DNA of 64,000 nt from Bacillota bacterium (GTDB lineage: Bacteria; Bacillota; Clostridia; Acetivibrionales; DSM-1351). Below the pieces are notes generated by a model. That model saw only the letters and a list, made by a program, of their open reading frames with translations. It searched no databases and had not been told where the DNA came from. Shown in pieces: positions 43,475-52,280 of the stretch. The translations under genes and the position numbers were made by a program. Position 1 is the stretch's first letter. Each line of letters starts with the position of its first letter. The stretch is taken from assembly GCA_023439045.1 (NCBI GenBank), contig JAEXOY010000043.1:248001-312000 (forward strand), written 5' to 3'.

Positions 43475-43867
43475 TTATCTCTTTGAGAACTGTGGAGCTC
43501 TTCTTGCTTTCTTGAGACCATATTTCTTTCTTTCCTTCATTCTTGGGTCTCTTGTGAGGAAGCCAGCCTTCTTGAGTGCTGGTCTTAACTCTTCGTCAGC
43601 CTTACATAGTGCTCTTGAAATACCGTGTCTGATTGCACCAGCTTGACCAGTGAAACCTCCACCTATAACTGTGCATATTGTATCAAACTTTGAAACAGTA
43701 TCTGTAAGAGTTAGTGGCTGCTTAACAATAACCTTCAAAGTCTCGAGTCCAAAGTAATCATCTAATGTTCTATCGTTGATAAGAATCTTTCCATCTCCTG
43801 GAACTAATCTTACTCTTGCTATTGACTTCTTTCTACGTCCTGTACCATAGTAATATATCTTTGCCAT
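43475..43867 (-). CDS. rpsI: 30S ribosomal protein S9
   Basis: The 130-residue protein has the S9 fold: YYGTGRRKKSIARVRL at the start, GGGFTGQAGAIRHGISRAL in the middle, and the C-terminal tail ARRAPQFSKR whose last residues contact P-site tRNA. It follows rplM by 18 bp, the usual pair. Confidence 0.98.
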   Translation of the reverse strand: MAKIYYYGTGRRKKSIARVRLVPGDGKILINDRTLDDYFGLETLKVIVKQPLTLTDTVSKFDTICTVIGGGFTGQAGAIRHGISRALCKADEELRPALKKAGFLTRDPRMKERKKYGLKKARRAPQFSKR

Positions 43868-43885
43868 TTTATAATCCTCCCTTCA

Positions 43886-44320
43886 TTAAATGTCCAAGTC
43901 AAGTACTTCAGGCTTCTGTGCCTGATGATTGTGTTCAGTTCCAGCATAAACTTTAAGCTTTCTGTACATTTGTCTTCCAAGACTGTTCTTTGGAAGCATA
44001 CCCTTTACAGCGAGCTCAATTGCCTTTTCTGGACGCTTTTCCATTAAATGCTTGTACTTAACCTCTTTCATTCCACCTGGATGAAGTGAGTGATGTCTGT
44101 AGAGCTTCTGCTCCAACTTATTACCAGTAAGTACTACTTTTTCTGCATTGAGTACTATTACATGATCGCCAGTATCAACGTTTGGTGTGAATATTGGCTT
44201 GTTTTTTCCTCTTAAAATGCTAGCAACTTCACTTGCTAATCTTCCAAGTGGCTTGCCTTCTGCATCAATAATATACCACTTTCTTTCAATTTCTTGTGGC
44301 TTTGCCATGAAAGTTTTCAT
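43886..44320 (-). CDS. rplM: 50S ribosomal protein L13
   Basis: The 144-residue protein starts MKTFMAKPQEIERKWYIIDA and contains LRGKNKPIFTPNVDTGDHV and VKGMLPKNSLGRQMYRKLKV, standard for L13. The TTG three codons earlier sits next to the AAGGAGG site and is an unlikely start. It heads the rplM-rpsI pair with its own promoter. Confidence 0.98.
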   Translation of the reverse strand: MKTFMAKPQEIERKWYIIDAEGKPLGRLASEVASILRGKNKPIFTPNVDTGDHVIVLNAEKVVLTGNKLEQKLYRHHSLHPGGMKEVKYKHLMEKRPEKAIELAVKGMLPKNSLGRQMYRKLKVYAGTEHNHQAQKPEVLDLDI

Positions 44321-44415
44321 GTTTTTCAACTACCTCCTTAAAACTTTAGCCTATTTATGTTTATCAGTTATTTTCAGGATTATAACCAAAAGTAACCGTT
44401 TAGGACACCTTAATT

Positions 44416-44444
44416 ATTCTAATACAAGCTTTTTCATGTGTCAA
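44416..44444 (-). promoter_or_regulatory. rplM-rpsI promoter
   Basis: TTGACA (44439-44444), 17 bp, TAGAAT (44416-44421), a near-ideal sigma-A promoter. The leader to rplM is about 85 nt and could carry an L13 control element; none was confidently recognised. Confidence 0.8.
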
Positions 44445-44579
44445 GTGAATTTTGCCGAGAATTTAATTTACCTCTCATTATCTCTTTATTTTTCTCGTTA
44501 TATCTCTTATTCTCGCCATTAATCAATTTTCATTTCACTTTTTTTGATAATTTCTGTTATTTCTAATAATAAAATCCTC

Positions 44580-44740
44580 ATATCGAGTGCAACTCATGTA
44601 GTAGAGTCGTATTGCTGCCCTCTCCAATATAATTCTTCAATGAAGTATAACCCCTTACGCCCGGGCTGCTTTGCTGACCTCCTCAATACAATACTTCAAA
44701 CAAGTATAACCCATGAGCCGGAGCTGTTATGCCTGCCCTC
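44580..44740. repeat. Decaying tandem copies of the truA 3' end
   Basis: The last 58 bp of truA (44683-44740) are repeated at about 44625-44682 and again, weakly, at about 44580-44624. Shared stretches on the minus strand include GGGTTATACTT.ATTGAAG and the GGCAGCA block. The copies lie past the stop and encode nothing. Confidence 0.7.
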
Positions 44741-45420
44741 TTCCTGTCACAACTTTCAATAATCTCAGTCACCTCATCAGGCCTCAGCTTCCCTAGCCCC
44801 ACGTACACCAAGGTACCTGCGATAATTCTGACCATATTATATAAAAATCCATTCCCCTCTACTTCAATAGAAATAATGTTATCAGGCATTTTATTTACTA
44901 GGATACTATATATTGTTCTTATAGTTGAACGTACTTGCCCACCAGTTGCTTGAAAAGCAGCAAAATCGTGTTCCCCCAAAAATGCTTTTGAGCCTTCAAC
45001 CATTCTTTCTACGTCCAGAACTGGCTTTACATGCCATGCCCTGTTTCTGTTTAATGCGGAAGGCTGGACAGAATTAAACACTAGATATCTATACTTTTTG
45101 CCCTTTGCGTTATATCTTGCATGAAAATCCTCTGGCACCAGTTCTGATTTTCTAACTACTATATCAGTAGGCAATAAATTATTTAAAGCAAATGAAAACT
45201 TCTCTGGCGGAATCTTTGAGTGTGTCATGAAGTTCAATGTCTGCCCATATGCATGCACACCTACATCAGTACGGCTACAGCCAATTACAGGTATTTCTTC
45301 TCCAAGTAACTTCTTTATAGCATTTTGTACAACTTCCTGAACGGTTATCGAATTCTGCTGAATCTGCCAACCGTGATAGTTAGTTCCATCATATTCTATT
45401 GTTAGCTTAATATTCTTCAT
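44683..45420 (-). CDS. truA: tRNA pseudouridine synthase A
   Basis: The 245-residue protein has IEYDGTNYHGWQIQ at the start, the catalytic Asp in CSRTDVGVHAYGQ, and GNGFLYNMVRIIAGTLVYVG near the end. It converts U38-U40 of tRNA anticodon arms to pseudouridine. It follows ecfT by 33 bp, in the common ecf-truA-rplM order. Its C-terminal codons are the first copy of a tandem duplication. Confidence 0.97.
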   Translation of the reverse strand: MKNIKLTIEYDGTNYHGWQIQQNSITVQEVVQNAIKKLLGEEIPVIGCSRTDVGVHAYGQTLNFMTHSKIPPEKFSFALNNLLPTDIVVRKSELVPEDFHARYNAKGKKYRYLVFNSVQPSALNRNRAWHVKPVLDVERMVEGSKAFLGEHDFAAFQATGGQVRSTIRTIYSILVNKMPDNIISIEVEGNGFLYNMVRIIAGTLVYVGLGKLRPDEVTEIIESCDRKRAGITAPAHGLYLFEVLY

Positions 45421-45453
45421 ATTAATAAATTCTCCAATTTACCCAGCTTTGAT

Positions 45454-46257
45454 CTAAACCCCAATTCTCTGAATATAGAGCACTGCAATCATAAATATTA
45501 TTGAGAAGCTTGATAAAATCACATCATATCTTGTGAAATAGAGTTGTTTCATCCTTGTTCTTCCCTCACTGCCTCTATAGCAGCGAGCTTCCATAGCAGT
45601 AGCTAGTTCATCTGCTCTTCTAAATGCGCTTATAAATAAAGGAATAAGCACTGGTATAAAGCTTTTTGCCCTCTGTATAATGTTTCCAGAGTCAAAATCA
45701 GCCCCCCTTGATGCCTGTGCTTTAATTATCTTATCGGTCTCCTCTAGTAACGTAGGAATAAATCTAAGAGCTATAGTCATCATCATTGCAATCTCATGAA
45801 CTGGCACCTTTATCTTTGCCAATGGCATCAGTAATTTTTCAATTCCATCTGTTAAAGATATGGGTGTGGTCGTATAGGTAAGCATACTAGCAATTATTAT
45901 CAATATGATTAATCTCAGTGACATTTTAATGGCTATATGAATGCCTTCAATAGTAGGCTTAAAAATCCACAACTCAAATATGGGAGTTCCCTTTACCGTA
46001 AAAATATTTATTATGGCAGCAAACACTATAATAAATAGAATTGGTTTTACACCTTTTAAAATGAATTTGACTGGAACATTACTAATGGCAATAGTTAATG
46101 CAGTAAACAGCCCCAACATTAAAAAGCCCCAATATGAACTTACAAAGAAAATAAATATCATTATTGTAAAGGTTAGTATAATCTTTGTTCTTGGATCAGA
46201 TTTATGCAATAGCGAGTCCCCTGGCACAAATTGGCCAATGGTTATATCTTTGATCAT
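45454..46257 (-). CDS. ecfT: Energy-coupling factor transporter transmembrane protein EcfT
   Basis: The 267-residue membrane protein has five or six segments and two coupling motifs, AQASRGADFDSG and MEARCYRGSEGRTRMK, which bind the ATPases. It begins MIKDITIGQFVPGDSLLHK, typical of EcfT. It joins EcfA1 and EcfA2 to exchangeable vitamin-binding S-subunits encoded elsewhere. It is separated from ecfA2 by about 180 bp of repetitive T-rich DNA. Confidence 0.96.
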   Translation of the reverse strand: MIKDITIGQFVPGDSLLHKSDPRTKIILTFTIMIFIFFVSSYWGFLMLGLFTALTIAISNVPVKFILKGVKPILFIIVFAAIINIFTVKGTPIFELWIFKPTIEGIHIAIKMSLRLIILIIIASMLTYTTTPISLTDGIEKLLMPLAKIKVPVHEIAMMMTIALRFIPTLLEETDKIIKAQASRGADFDSGNIIQRAKSFIPVLIPLFISAFRRADELATAMEARCYRGSEGRTRMKQLYFTRYDVILSSFSIIFMIAVLYIQRIGV

Positions 46258-46438
46258 TATTTTGTTGGTACTTCCTTTCTTTATTCTTACATGCTGAAGT
46301 TTTACTTTCTGCTTTATCAGCTGAGTTTTTATTTTTTATATTACCTACTAGCTTGAGTGTTTCTTGTTTCGTTTTTTGTTTCTATTTTACCTACTCACTT
46401 GCTTAAGTGTTTTCTGTTTTTGCATTGCCAGCTAAATC
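46258..46438. repeat. T-rich gap with degenerate repeats, ecfT-ecfA2
   Basis: TTTTACCTACTCACTTGCTTAAGTGTTT-like units recur two to three times. These genes are normally tightly packed, so the gap is an expansion. Confidence 0.5.
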
Positions 46439-47281
46439 TTATTTTTTGATATATTTGCTAATCTCATTATATGCTTCTTCTACGGTAAAAACATCGTCAT
46501 TTATATTTGGTATAACCTTCTTTAGTTTTTTCATCAAATAGGTTATCTGAGGTGCAGACAAACCAATCTCCTCTAGTAGGTCCGGCTGAGCATAAACCAA
46601 ATTAGATGGCTTATCCATCTCAATAGTTCCTTTACTCATAACAATAACTCGTTTAGCCAGCTTGGCGATATCCTCCATACTATGAGATACGAGTATTATT
46701 GTCATATTGTACTTTTTGTGCAAGGTCTTTATATACCCGAATATCTCGTCCCTTCCACTCGGGTCCAGGCCTGCTGTAGGCTCATCAAGCACAAGAATTT
46801 TGGGCATCATACTAACTACCCCAGCTATAGCTACTCTTCTTTTCTGCCCCCCAGATAATTCAAATGGAGACTTGGGCAATATTGATGAATCTAACCCAAC
46901 ACTTGTCAACGCCTCGTTAATCCTATTTTTTATATCTTCCCCTGATAGTCCAAGCTTTTGAAGTCCAAATGCAATATCCTTTTCTACTGTTTCCTCAAAT
47001 AATTGATGTTCGGGATACTGAAAGACTAGCCCAACCTCTCTTCGAAGCTGTTTAAGATTCTTTTGAGATGTATTTATACCATTAATTATTACCTCTCCCG
47101 AGGTTGGCTTCAATATACCGTTTAAATGCTGAATAAGTGTGGATTTTCCTGAACCAGTATGTCCAATAATCCCCACAAATTCCCCATCATCTATCTCTAT
47201 ATTAACATCATGCAGTGCTATTTTTTCAAATGGTCCGCCGGACATATAGGTATATGCCACATTCTTCATTGTAATGCCCAT
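46439..47281 (-). CDS. ecfA2: Energy-coupling factor ATPase EcfA2
   Basis: The 280-residue ATPase has Walker A GHTGSGKSTL, Q-loop VFQYPEHQLFEETV, signature LSGGQKRRVAIAG and Walker B ILVLDEPTAGLD, then the switch His in VSHSMED. The YPEHQLF form of the Q-loop marks the EcfA2 partner. It works as a heterodimer with EcfA1. Confidence 0.96.
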   Translation of the reverse strand: MGITMKNVAYTYMSGGPFEKIALHDVNIEIDDGEFVGIIGHTGSGKSTLIQHLNGILKPTSGEVIINGINTSQKNLKQLRREVGLVFQYPEHQLFEETVEKDIAFGLQKLGLSGEDIKNRINEALTSVGLDSSILPKSPFELSGGQKRRVAIAGVVSMMPKILVLDEPTAGLDPSGRDEIFGYIKTLHKKYNMTIILVSHSMEDIAKLAKRVIVMSKGTIEMDKPSNLVYAQPDLLEEIGLSAPQITYLMKKLKKVIPNINDDVFTVEEAYNEISKYIKK

Positions 47282-47670
47282 CTAATAAAGCATATCCTTT
47301 CTAACACTATATTTTCATTCATTATACTACTATTAATATACCACAGCAACATATGTAAATAATAACAGCCGTGTATATGTAAATAAAGCATCCCTGTCTA
47401 TGTAAATGTCAGCAGCCGTGTGTTGCCCTACCAAAACTAAATCCTAACCCATATCATTTACCCACCAACAATGTTATGCCATCTCATCTCTCATTTTATT
47501 CAATATTTTTTAAGAAGCCTATATCCATATAATCTATACATATCTGTTTTTAATTTTGACAATATATATTATAATGGAACGTGATAAATATAAAAATTAC
47601 TTATAAGTTTACTTACTACTGTATTAATTGTTTATCAGTTTTACTAATTATATAACTAAGCGAGGAAAAT
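47282..47670. other. Gap between ecfA2 and the methyltransferase gene
   Basis: No gene is visible. Repeated ATGTAAATA pieces occur at 47350-47420 with CAGCCGTGT twice. A TTGACA at 47556-47561 and a TATAAT at 47570-47575 are close together but too near to form one promoter; they probably belong to the promoter region of the methyltransferase. Confidence 0.5.
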
Positions 47671-48267
47671 ATGAGCCAACATTACTACTCCGAGAATCCA
47701 GAATCAGAAATCAAGGAGAAGCAATTTACAGATACTTTATGCGGTAAAACTTTGAGTTTTACATCAGTTAGCGGTGTTTTTTCATTTGAGTCTAGAATTG
47801 ATAAAGCATCTTCAAATCTTATTAAAAATTTTAAGCCCTCAGGTACAAAAGTACTCGATGTTGGCTGTGGTTACGGTGCAATAGGCTTATTTCTTAAATC
47901 CATCCATCCTGATCAGCATCTAACCATGATAGATATCAATAGTAGGGCCATTGATTATGCTAGATTAAATGCTAAAGCTAATAACCTTAACGTTGAAATA
48001 ATAAAAAGTAATCTATATGAAGATCTTCAGAATTATCTATTTGATGATATAGTATCCAATCCACCAATAGCAGCTGGAAAAGCACTTAATTCAAGTTTAA
48101 TTGAGCAAGCGTATAATCATCTAAATACAGGGGGGGCGCTTTGGCTTGTTGCGTTTCATAACAAAGGTGGCGAGACCCTTAAGAAAATAATGAATACCGT
48201 TTTTGGCAATGTAACGGATATTGATAAAAGTGGAGGAATCCGAGTATACAGGTCTATAAAAAATTAG
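47671..48267 (+). CDS. Class I SAM-dependent methyltransferase (RsmC/RlmG-like)
   Basis: The 198-residue protein has the SAM-binding motif VLDVGCGYGAIGLFL, an acidic motif II in MIDINSRAIDYA, and the NPP catalytic motif in DDIVSNPPIAAGK. This single-domain form is the MTS family of RNA guanine-N2 methyltransferases, common in Firmicutes. GAGGAAA precedes the ATG. It is on the plus strand between the two ecf ATPase genes, which are on the minus strand, so it breaks that conserved unit. Confidence 0.88.
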   Translation: MSQHYYSENPESEIKEKQFTDTLCGKTLSFTSVSGVFSFESRIDKASSNLIKNFKPSGTKVLDVGCGYGAIGLFLKSIHPDQHLTMIDINSRAIDYARLNAKANNLNVEIIKSNLYEDLQNYLFDDIVSNPPIAAGKALNSSLIEQAYNHLNTGGALWLVAFHNKGGETLKKIMNTVFGNVTDIDKSGGIRVYRSIKN

Positions 48268-48411
48268 TTATTTAATATCCTTAATAGCATATTATATTTC
48301 CAATACACATTTAGCATATATGTCCATTTCAATATAGCATGTATTTAATTCTCCACAAAGCATGTATTCAATTTTCCATAAAGCATGTATGTCTATTATC
48401 CCTTTTATAGA
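48268..48411. repeat. Degenerate repeats between methyltransferase and ecfA1
   Basis: About three imperfect copies of CATAAAGCATGTATTCAATT lie in this convergent gap. Confidence 0.6.
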
Positions 48412-49275
48412 TTATATGTCTAATATCCCCAATAGCATACTATATGCCTCATCAACAGTAAGTGGAAGCTTATCAATATCAGCGCTATTTCTTTTGAGGA
48501 GGTGAAATAACTCCGTTACTTGGGGAATATCAAGGCCCATATCCTTTACTTTTTGTACATTATTGAATACCTCCTTGGGAGTGCCATCGAGCACTATTTG
48601 ACCCTTGTCAACAATAATTAACCTCTTAGCCATAGCTGCCTCTTCCATATGATGTGTTATGTGAATTATGGTTATATTCTCTTCTTCATTCAGTTTTTTT
48701 AATACATTCATTACTTCCTTACGCCCTATAGGATCAAGCATTGAGGTTGCTTCATCGAGAATTATGCATTCGGGCTTCATTGCTAATATTCCAGCTATAG
48801 CTACTCTCTGTTTTTGTCCTCCTGATAGAAGATGGGGCGCATTACTTTTAAATTCACTGATCCCCACTATCTGGAGAGCTTCATCCACTCTTTTACGTAT
48901 CTCAGAAGGCTCTACACCTATATTTTCAGGGCCAAATGCTACATCTTCTTCAACGGTAGTAGCAATTATCTGATTATCTGGATTCTGAAAAACCATACCT
49001 GCAGTTCTTCTGATATCCCAGATATTATCTTCTATTGATGTATCCTTATTCGTTACATATACAACGCCCTTTTTAGGGATAAGTAAGGCATTAAGCAGTC
49101 TTGAAAAGGTAGATTTACCAGAACCATTCCTACCTAATATAACTAAAAAATCGCCTTTCTTTATGCTTGTAGAAACATCTTTCAATGCAGGTATTTCTAC
49201 AGGCACGTCTCCATATGTCATATACGAAAAGCTTACGTCCTTAACCTCAAATATATCTTCCACCAAAATCACCAT
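48412..49275 (-). CDS. ecfA1: Energy-coupling factor ATPase EcfA1
   Basis: The 280-287 residue ATPase has Walker A GRNGSGKSTFS, Q-loop VFQNPDNQIIATTVEEDVAF, signature LSGGQKQRVAIAG and Walker B CIILDEATSMLD. The QNPDNQI form marks EcfA1. The true start is unclear: ATG at 49275 sits next to AAGGG, and TTG or GTG at about 49266-49261 have better spacing. It pairs with EcfA2, here 1.1 kb downstream. Confidence 0.95.
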   Translation of the reverse strand: MVILVEDIFEVKDVSFSYMTYGDVPVEIPALKDVSTSIKKGDFLVILGRNGSGKSTFSRLLNALLIPKKGVVYVTNKDTSIEDNIWDIRRTAGMVFQNPDNQIIATTVEEDVAFGPENIGVEPSEIRKRVDEALQIVGISEFKSNAPHLLSGGQKQRVAIAGILAMKPECIILDEATSMLDPIGRKEVMNVLKKLNEEENITIIHITHHMEEAAMAKRLIIVDKGQIVLDGTPKEVFNNVQKVKDMGLDIPQVTELFHLLKRNSADIDKLPLTVDEAYSMLLGILDI

Positions 49276-49289
49276 CCCTTGATGTCATA

Positions 49290-49390
49290 CAAAAAATATC
49301 CCTACAGAACCACTAAATATTATCCCTACAGAACTCCTAAATATTATCCCTACAGAACTCCTAAATATATATCTGTAAGGACATCTAAAA
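49290..49390. repeat. Three to four tandem 25-bp repeats, ecfA1-rplQ
   Basis: TATCCCTACAGAACTCCTAAA plus TAT is repeated at about 49297, 49321 and 49345, with a fourth decayed copy. Confidence 0.85.
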
Positions 49391-49460
49391 ATATATAAAC
49401 GAAAACAGGGATTAAACATTTATATGCTTAATCCCCTCTTAGCTAATTGAATTCTTATTA

Positions 49461-49988
49461 TTACACTAACTCAAGTATAGCCATTTCTGCAGCATCGCCT
49501 CTTCTTGGGCCAAGCTTGTATATTCTGGTATATCCGCCGTTCTTGCCCTTGTATTTAGGAGCAATCTCGTCAAAAAGCTTGTCAACTATGTTAACAGCCT
49601 TACCGTCAGCAGTTGATGGTCTATAAACCCAAGTCATGATAAGTCTTCTAGCATGAAGCTTTGAAGCCTTATCTGTAGTAACCATTTCCTTTGTAATTTC
49701 TCTATCCATTACATAGTATTTGTTACCATTCTTTGAAGTCTTAGAATCTGTAAGCTTATTTCCCTTGCTATCTACCTTAGCTCTGCTAACCTTAACTTCT
49801 ACTGCAGGGTTAAAGTTATCAGCTTCTTTTATAGCTAGAGTAATAAGTTTTTCAGCAATATTTTTAACTTCCTTTGCTCTTGCTTCAGTAGTTTCAATTC
49901 TACCGTTTGCGAGCAAAGCAGTTACAAGATTCCTTAAAATAGCCTTTCTTTGGTCGGTTGCACGCCCCAACTTTCTTTGAGCTGGCAT
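49461..49988 (-). CDS. rplQ: 50S ribosomal protein L17, extended form
   Basis: The N-terminal MPAQRKLGRATDQRKAILRN and the C-terminal GGYTRIYKLGPRRGDAAEMA are standard L17. The total of 175 residues is about 55 more than usual, because of an insert around residues 55-115 (VSRAKVDSKGNKLTDSKTSK...). The reading frame is intact and codon use looks like the neighbours. It closes the alpha operon after rpoA. Confidence 0.97.
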   Translation of the reverse strand: MPAQRKLGRATDQRKAILRNLVTALLANGRIETTEARAKEVKNIAEKLITLAIKEADNFNPAVEVKVSRAKVDSKGNKLTDSKTSKNGNKYYVMDREITKEMVTTDKASKLHARRLIMTWVYRPSTADGKAVNIVDKLFDEIAPKYKGKNGGYTRIYKLGPRRGDAAEMAILELV

Positions 49989-50086
49989 TGTTTTTCCCTC
50001 CTTGCCAATATTTTACGTTTAAGCAGCAATAATTTATAGCATGCTCATTATTATTAATCACAGCCTAAACCATGATATCATCAAAA

Positions 50087-51034
50087 TTAGTCTTCACTTG
50101 GAGCCAATGAAAGTCCAAGTACCTGAAGCTTTTGAAGAACTTCTTCAAGCGACTTTCTACCAAGATTTCTTACCTTCATCATGTCTTCCTCAGTCTTGTT
50201 GGTAAGATCCTCTACAGTATTAATACCTGCTCTCTTTAAACAATTGTAAGATCTAACTGATAAGTCAAGCTCTTCAATTGTCATTTCAAGAACCTTTTCC
50301 TTCTTGGTCTCTTCCTTTTCAACCATTATCTCAGTATGCTTAGCCTGATCAGACAGATCAACAAACAAATTCAAATGTTCGCTGAGAATTTTAGCACCAA
50401 GGCTGATAGCTTCATCAGGATTAATGCTTCCGTCAGTCCAAACTTCAAGAGTAAGCTTATCGTAGTCAGTTATTTGGCCTACACGAGTGTTTTCAACTGT
50501 GTAATTGACCTTCTTAACAGGTGTATAGATTGAGTCAACAGGAATCACTCCAATAGGTTGTCCAGGTTGCTTATTCTTGTCAGAAGAAACATATCCACGA
50601 CCCTTGCTGATTACCATTTCCATATAAAATCTATGGTCACCGTTCAAAGTTGCAATGTGCAATTCAGGGTTCAACACCTCAACATCAGCATCCGTAATAA
50701 TATCTGCTGCTGTAATAGGTCCTTCTCCGTTTGCATCAATATATATAACTTTGGATCCCTCAGTATGCATTTTAAGAGACAGAGCCTTTATGTTCAAAAT
50801 AATCTCTGTTACGTCTTCTACAACACCAGGAACGGTTGAGAACTCATGCAATACTCCATCAATCTTAATAGAATTAACTGCAGCACCAGGCAAAGAAGAA
50901 AGCAATATTCTTCTAAGTGAGTTACCTAAAGTAATTCCATAGCCTCTTTCTAAAGGCTCAACGACAAATTTACCATATGTGTTGTCTTCACTGTTTTCAA
51001 CACATTCAATTCTGGGTTTTTCTATTTCTATCAC
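50087..51034 (-). CDS. rpoA: DNA-directed RNA polymerase subunit alpha
   Basis: The 315-residue protein begins IEIEKPRIECVE and has the N-terminal assembly domain (VEPLERGYGITLGNSLRRIL) and a C-terminal DNA-binding domain (SVRSYNCLKRAGINTVEDLT, RNLGRKSLEEVL). GTG at 51034 is preferred over TTG one codon earlier for its spacing from GGGAGGG. It lies between rpsD and rplQ. Confidence 0.98.
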   Translation of the reverse strand: MIEIEKPRIECVENSEDNTYGKFVVEPLERGYGITLGNSLRRILLSSLPGAAVNSIKIDGVLHEFSTVPGVVEDVTEIILNIKALSLKMHTEGSKVIYIDANGEGPITAADIITDADVEVLNPELHIATLNGDHRFYMEMVISKGRGYVSSDKNKQPGQPIGVIPVDSIYTPVKKVNYTVENTRVGQITDYDKLTLEVWTDGSINPDEAISLGAKILSEHLNLFVDLSDQAKHTEIMVEKEETKKEKVLEMTIEELDLSVRSYNCLKRAGINTVEDLTNKTEEDMMKVRNLGRKSLEEVLQKLQVLGLSLAPSED

Positions 51035-51111
51035 CAAGAACCCTCCCTTAACAACTTTTTATTTTTTGAGGGCAACTGATTCCAACTTACCTGTTATAGC
51101 GAATTATCATA

Positions 51112-51142
51112 GTATATAGCCAGAAGGCTCTGGCTTATATAC
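51112..51142. other. Hairpin between rpsD and rpoA
   Basis: GTATATA-GCCAGA pairs with TCTGGC-T-TATATAC, a 13-bp stem with one bulge. No T-run follows, so it is not a plain terminator. Confidence 0.6.
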
Positions 51143-51206
51143 CATTCATTTACAGTAATGTGCGATAACTCGTTCAGTTGCTTCCAAGTCTCGTTAATTG
51201 TAATTA

Positions 51207-51833
51207 TTACTTGGAGTACAACTCTACAATTAAGTGTTCCTTTATTGGTAGGTCAATATCTTCTCTAGCTGGAAGAGCTACAACCTTACCTACAAAGTTT
51301 TCAGCATTGTATTCGAGCCACTTAGGAATAACTTTGCCACCTGCTATATCACTGATAGCCTTAGTCTTTGGTGAACTCTTTGCCTTGTCAGCCAATGCTA
51401 CAACGTCTCCAACCTTCAAAATGTATGAAGGAATGTTAACGCGCTTGCCATTAACAGTAAAAAGACCATGTGATACAAGCTGTCTAGCCTCTGGTCTGGA
51501 AGTTGCCATTCCGAGTCTGTATACAGCATTATCAAGTCTTAATTCGAGTATCTGAAGAAGGTTTTCACCTGTGATACCCTTACGTCTTGCTGCCATTTCA
51601 AAATACTTGCTGAACTGGCCTTCAAGCACTCCATAGAATCTTCTAACTTTCTGCTTTTCACGAAGCTGAACACCGTATTCAGACAGCTTCTTCTTTTGAG
51701 CACCGTGCTGCCCAGGAGCAGTAGGTCTCTTTGATATTGAACATTTATCAGTATAGCATCTTTCGCCCTTTAGAAAAAGTTTCTCGCCTTCTCTACGACA
51801 AAGTCTACATGATGCTTCAGTATATCTTGCCAT
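51207..51833 (-). CDS. rpsD: 30S ribosomal protein S4
   Basis: The 208-residue protein has an N-terminal Cys cluster (CRLCRREGEKLFLKGERC plus CSI), i.e. the zinc form, and the S4 RNA-binding domain (LRLDNAVYRLGMATSRPEAR). It nucleates 30S assembly and often represses its own operon. It follows rpsK by 21 bp. Confidence 0.98.
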   Translation of the reverse strand: MARYTEASCRLCRREGEKLFLKGERCYTDKCSISKRPTAPGQHGAQKKKLSEYGVQLREKQKVRRFYGVLEGQFSKYFEMAARRKGITGENLLQILELRLDNAVYRLGMATSRPEARQLVSHGLFTVNGKRVNIPSYILKVGDVVALADKAKSSPKTKAISDIAGGKVIPKWLEYNAENFVGKVVALPAREDIDLPIKEHLIVELYSK

Positions 51834-51854
51834 TTAAGTCTACACCTCCAATTA

Positions 51855-52259
51855 TTATACTCTTCTACGCTTTGGTGGTCTGCAGCCGTTGTGTGGAATT
51901 GGAGTAACGTCCTTTATAAGACTTACTTCTAATCCAGCAGCCTGTAATGCTCTTATAGCTGCTTCTCTACCTGCTCCAGGTCCCTTTACGTATACTTCTA
52001 CAGTTTTTAATCCATGTTCCATTGCAGCCTTTGCAGCTGTTTCAGCAGCCATCTGAGCAGCGAATGGTGTGCTCTTTCTTGATCCTCTAAAGCCGAGTCC
52101 TCCAGCACTTGCCCATGAAAGTGCATTTCCGGCAGTATCAGTTAAAGTAACAATTGTATTATTAAAAGACGAACGGATATGAGCAGCTCCGCGTTCAATG
52201 TTTTTACGTTCTCTTCTTTTTCTGGTAGTTCTTTTAGTACCAGCACTCTTTGTTGCCAT
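51855..52259 (-). CDS. rpsK: 30S ribosomal protein S11
   Basis: The 134-residue protein has a basic N-terminus, then AHIRSSFNNTIVTLTDTAGN and the C-terminal DVTPIPHNGCRPPKRRRV, both invariant in S11. Part of the rpsM-rpsK-rpsD-rpoA-rplQ unit. Confidence 0.98.
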   Translation of the reverse strand: MATKSAGTKRTTRKRRERKNIERGAAHIRSSFNNTIVTLTDTAGNALSWASAGGLGFRGSRKSTPFAAQMAAETAAKAAMEHGLKTVEVYVKGPGAGREAAIRALQAAGLEVSLIKDVTPIPHNGCRPPKRRRV

Positions 52260-52280
52260 CTCGTCGCAAACCTCCTTTAA

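Noticed and set aside
44330..44415. Known L13 leader RNA
   Set aside because: The promoter and an 85-nt leader are clear, but I could not match the sequence to a known L13 element.
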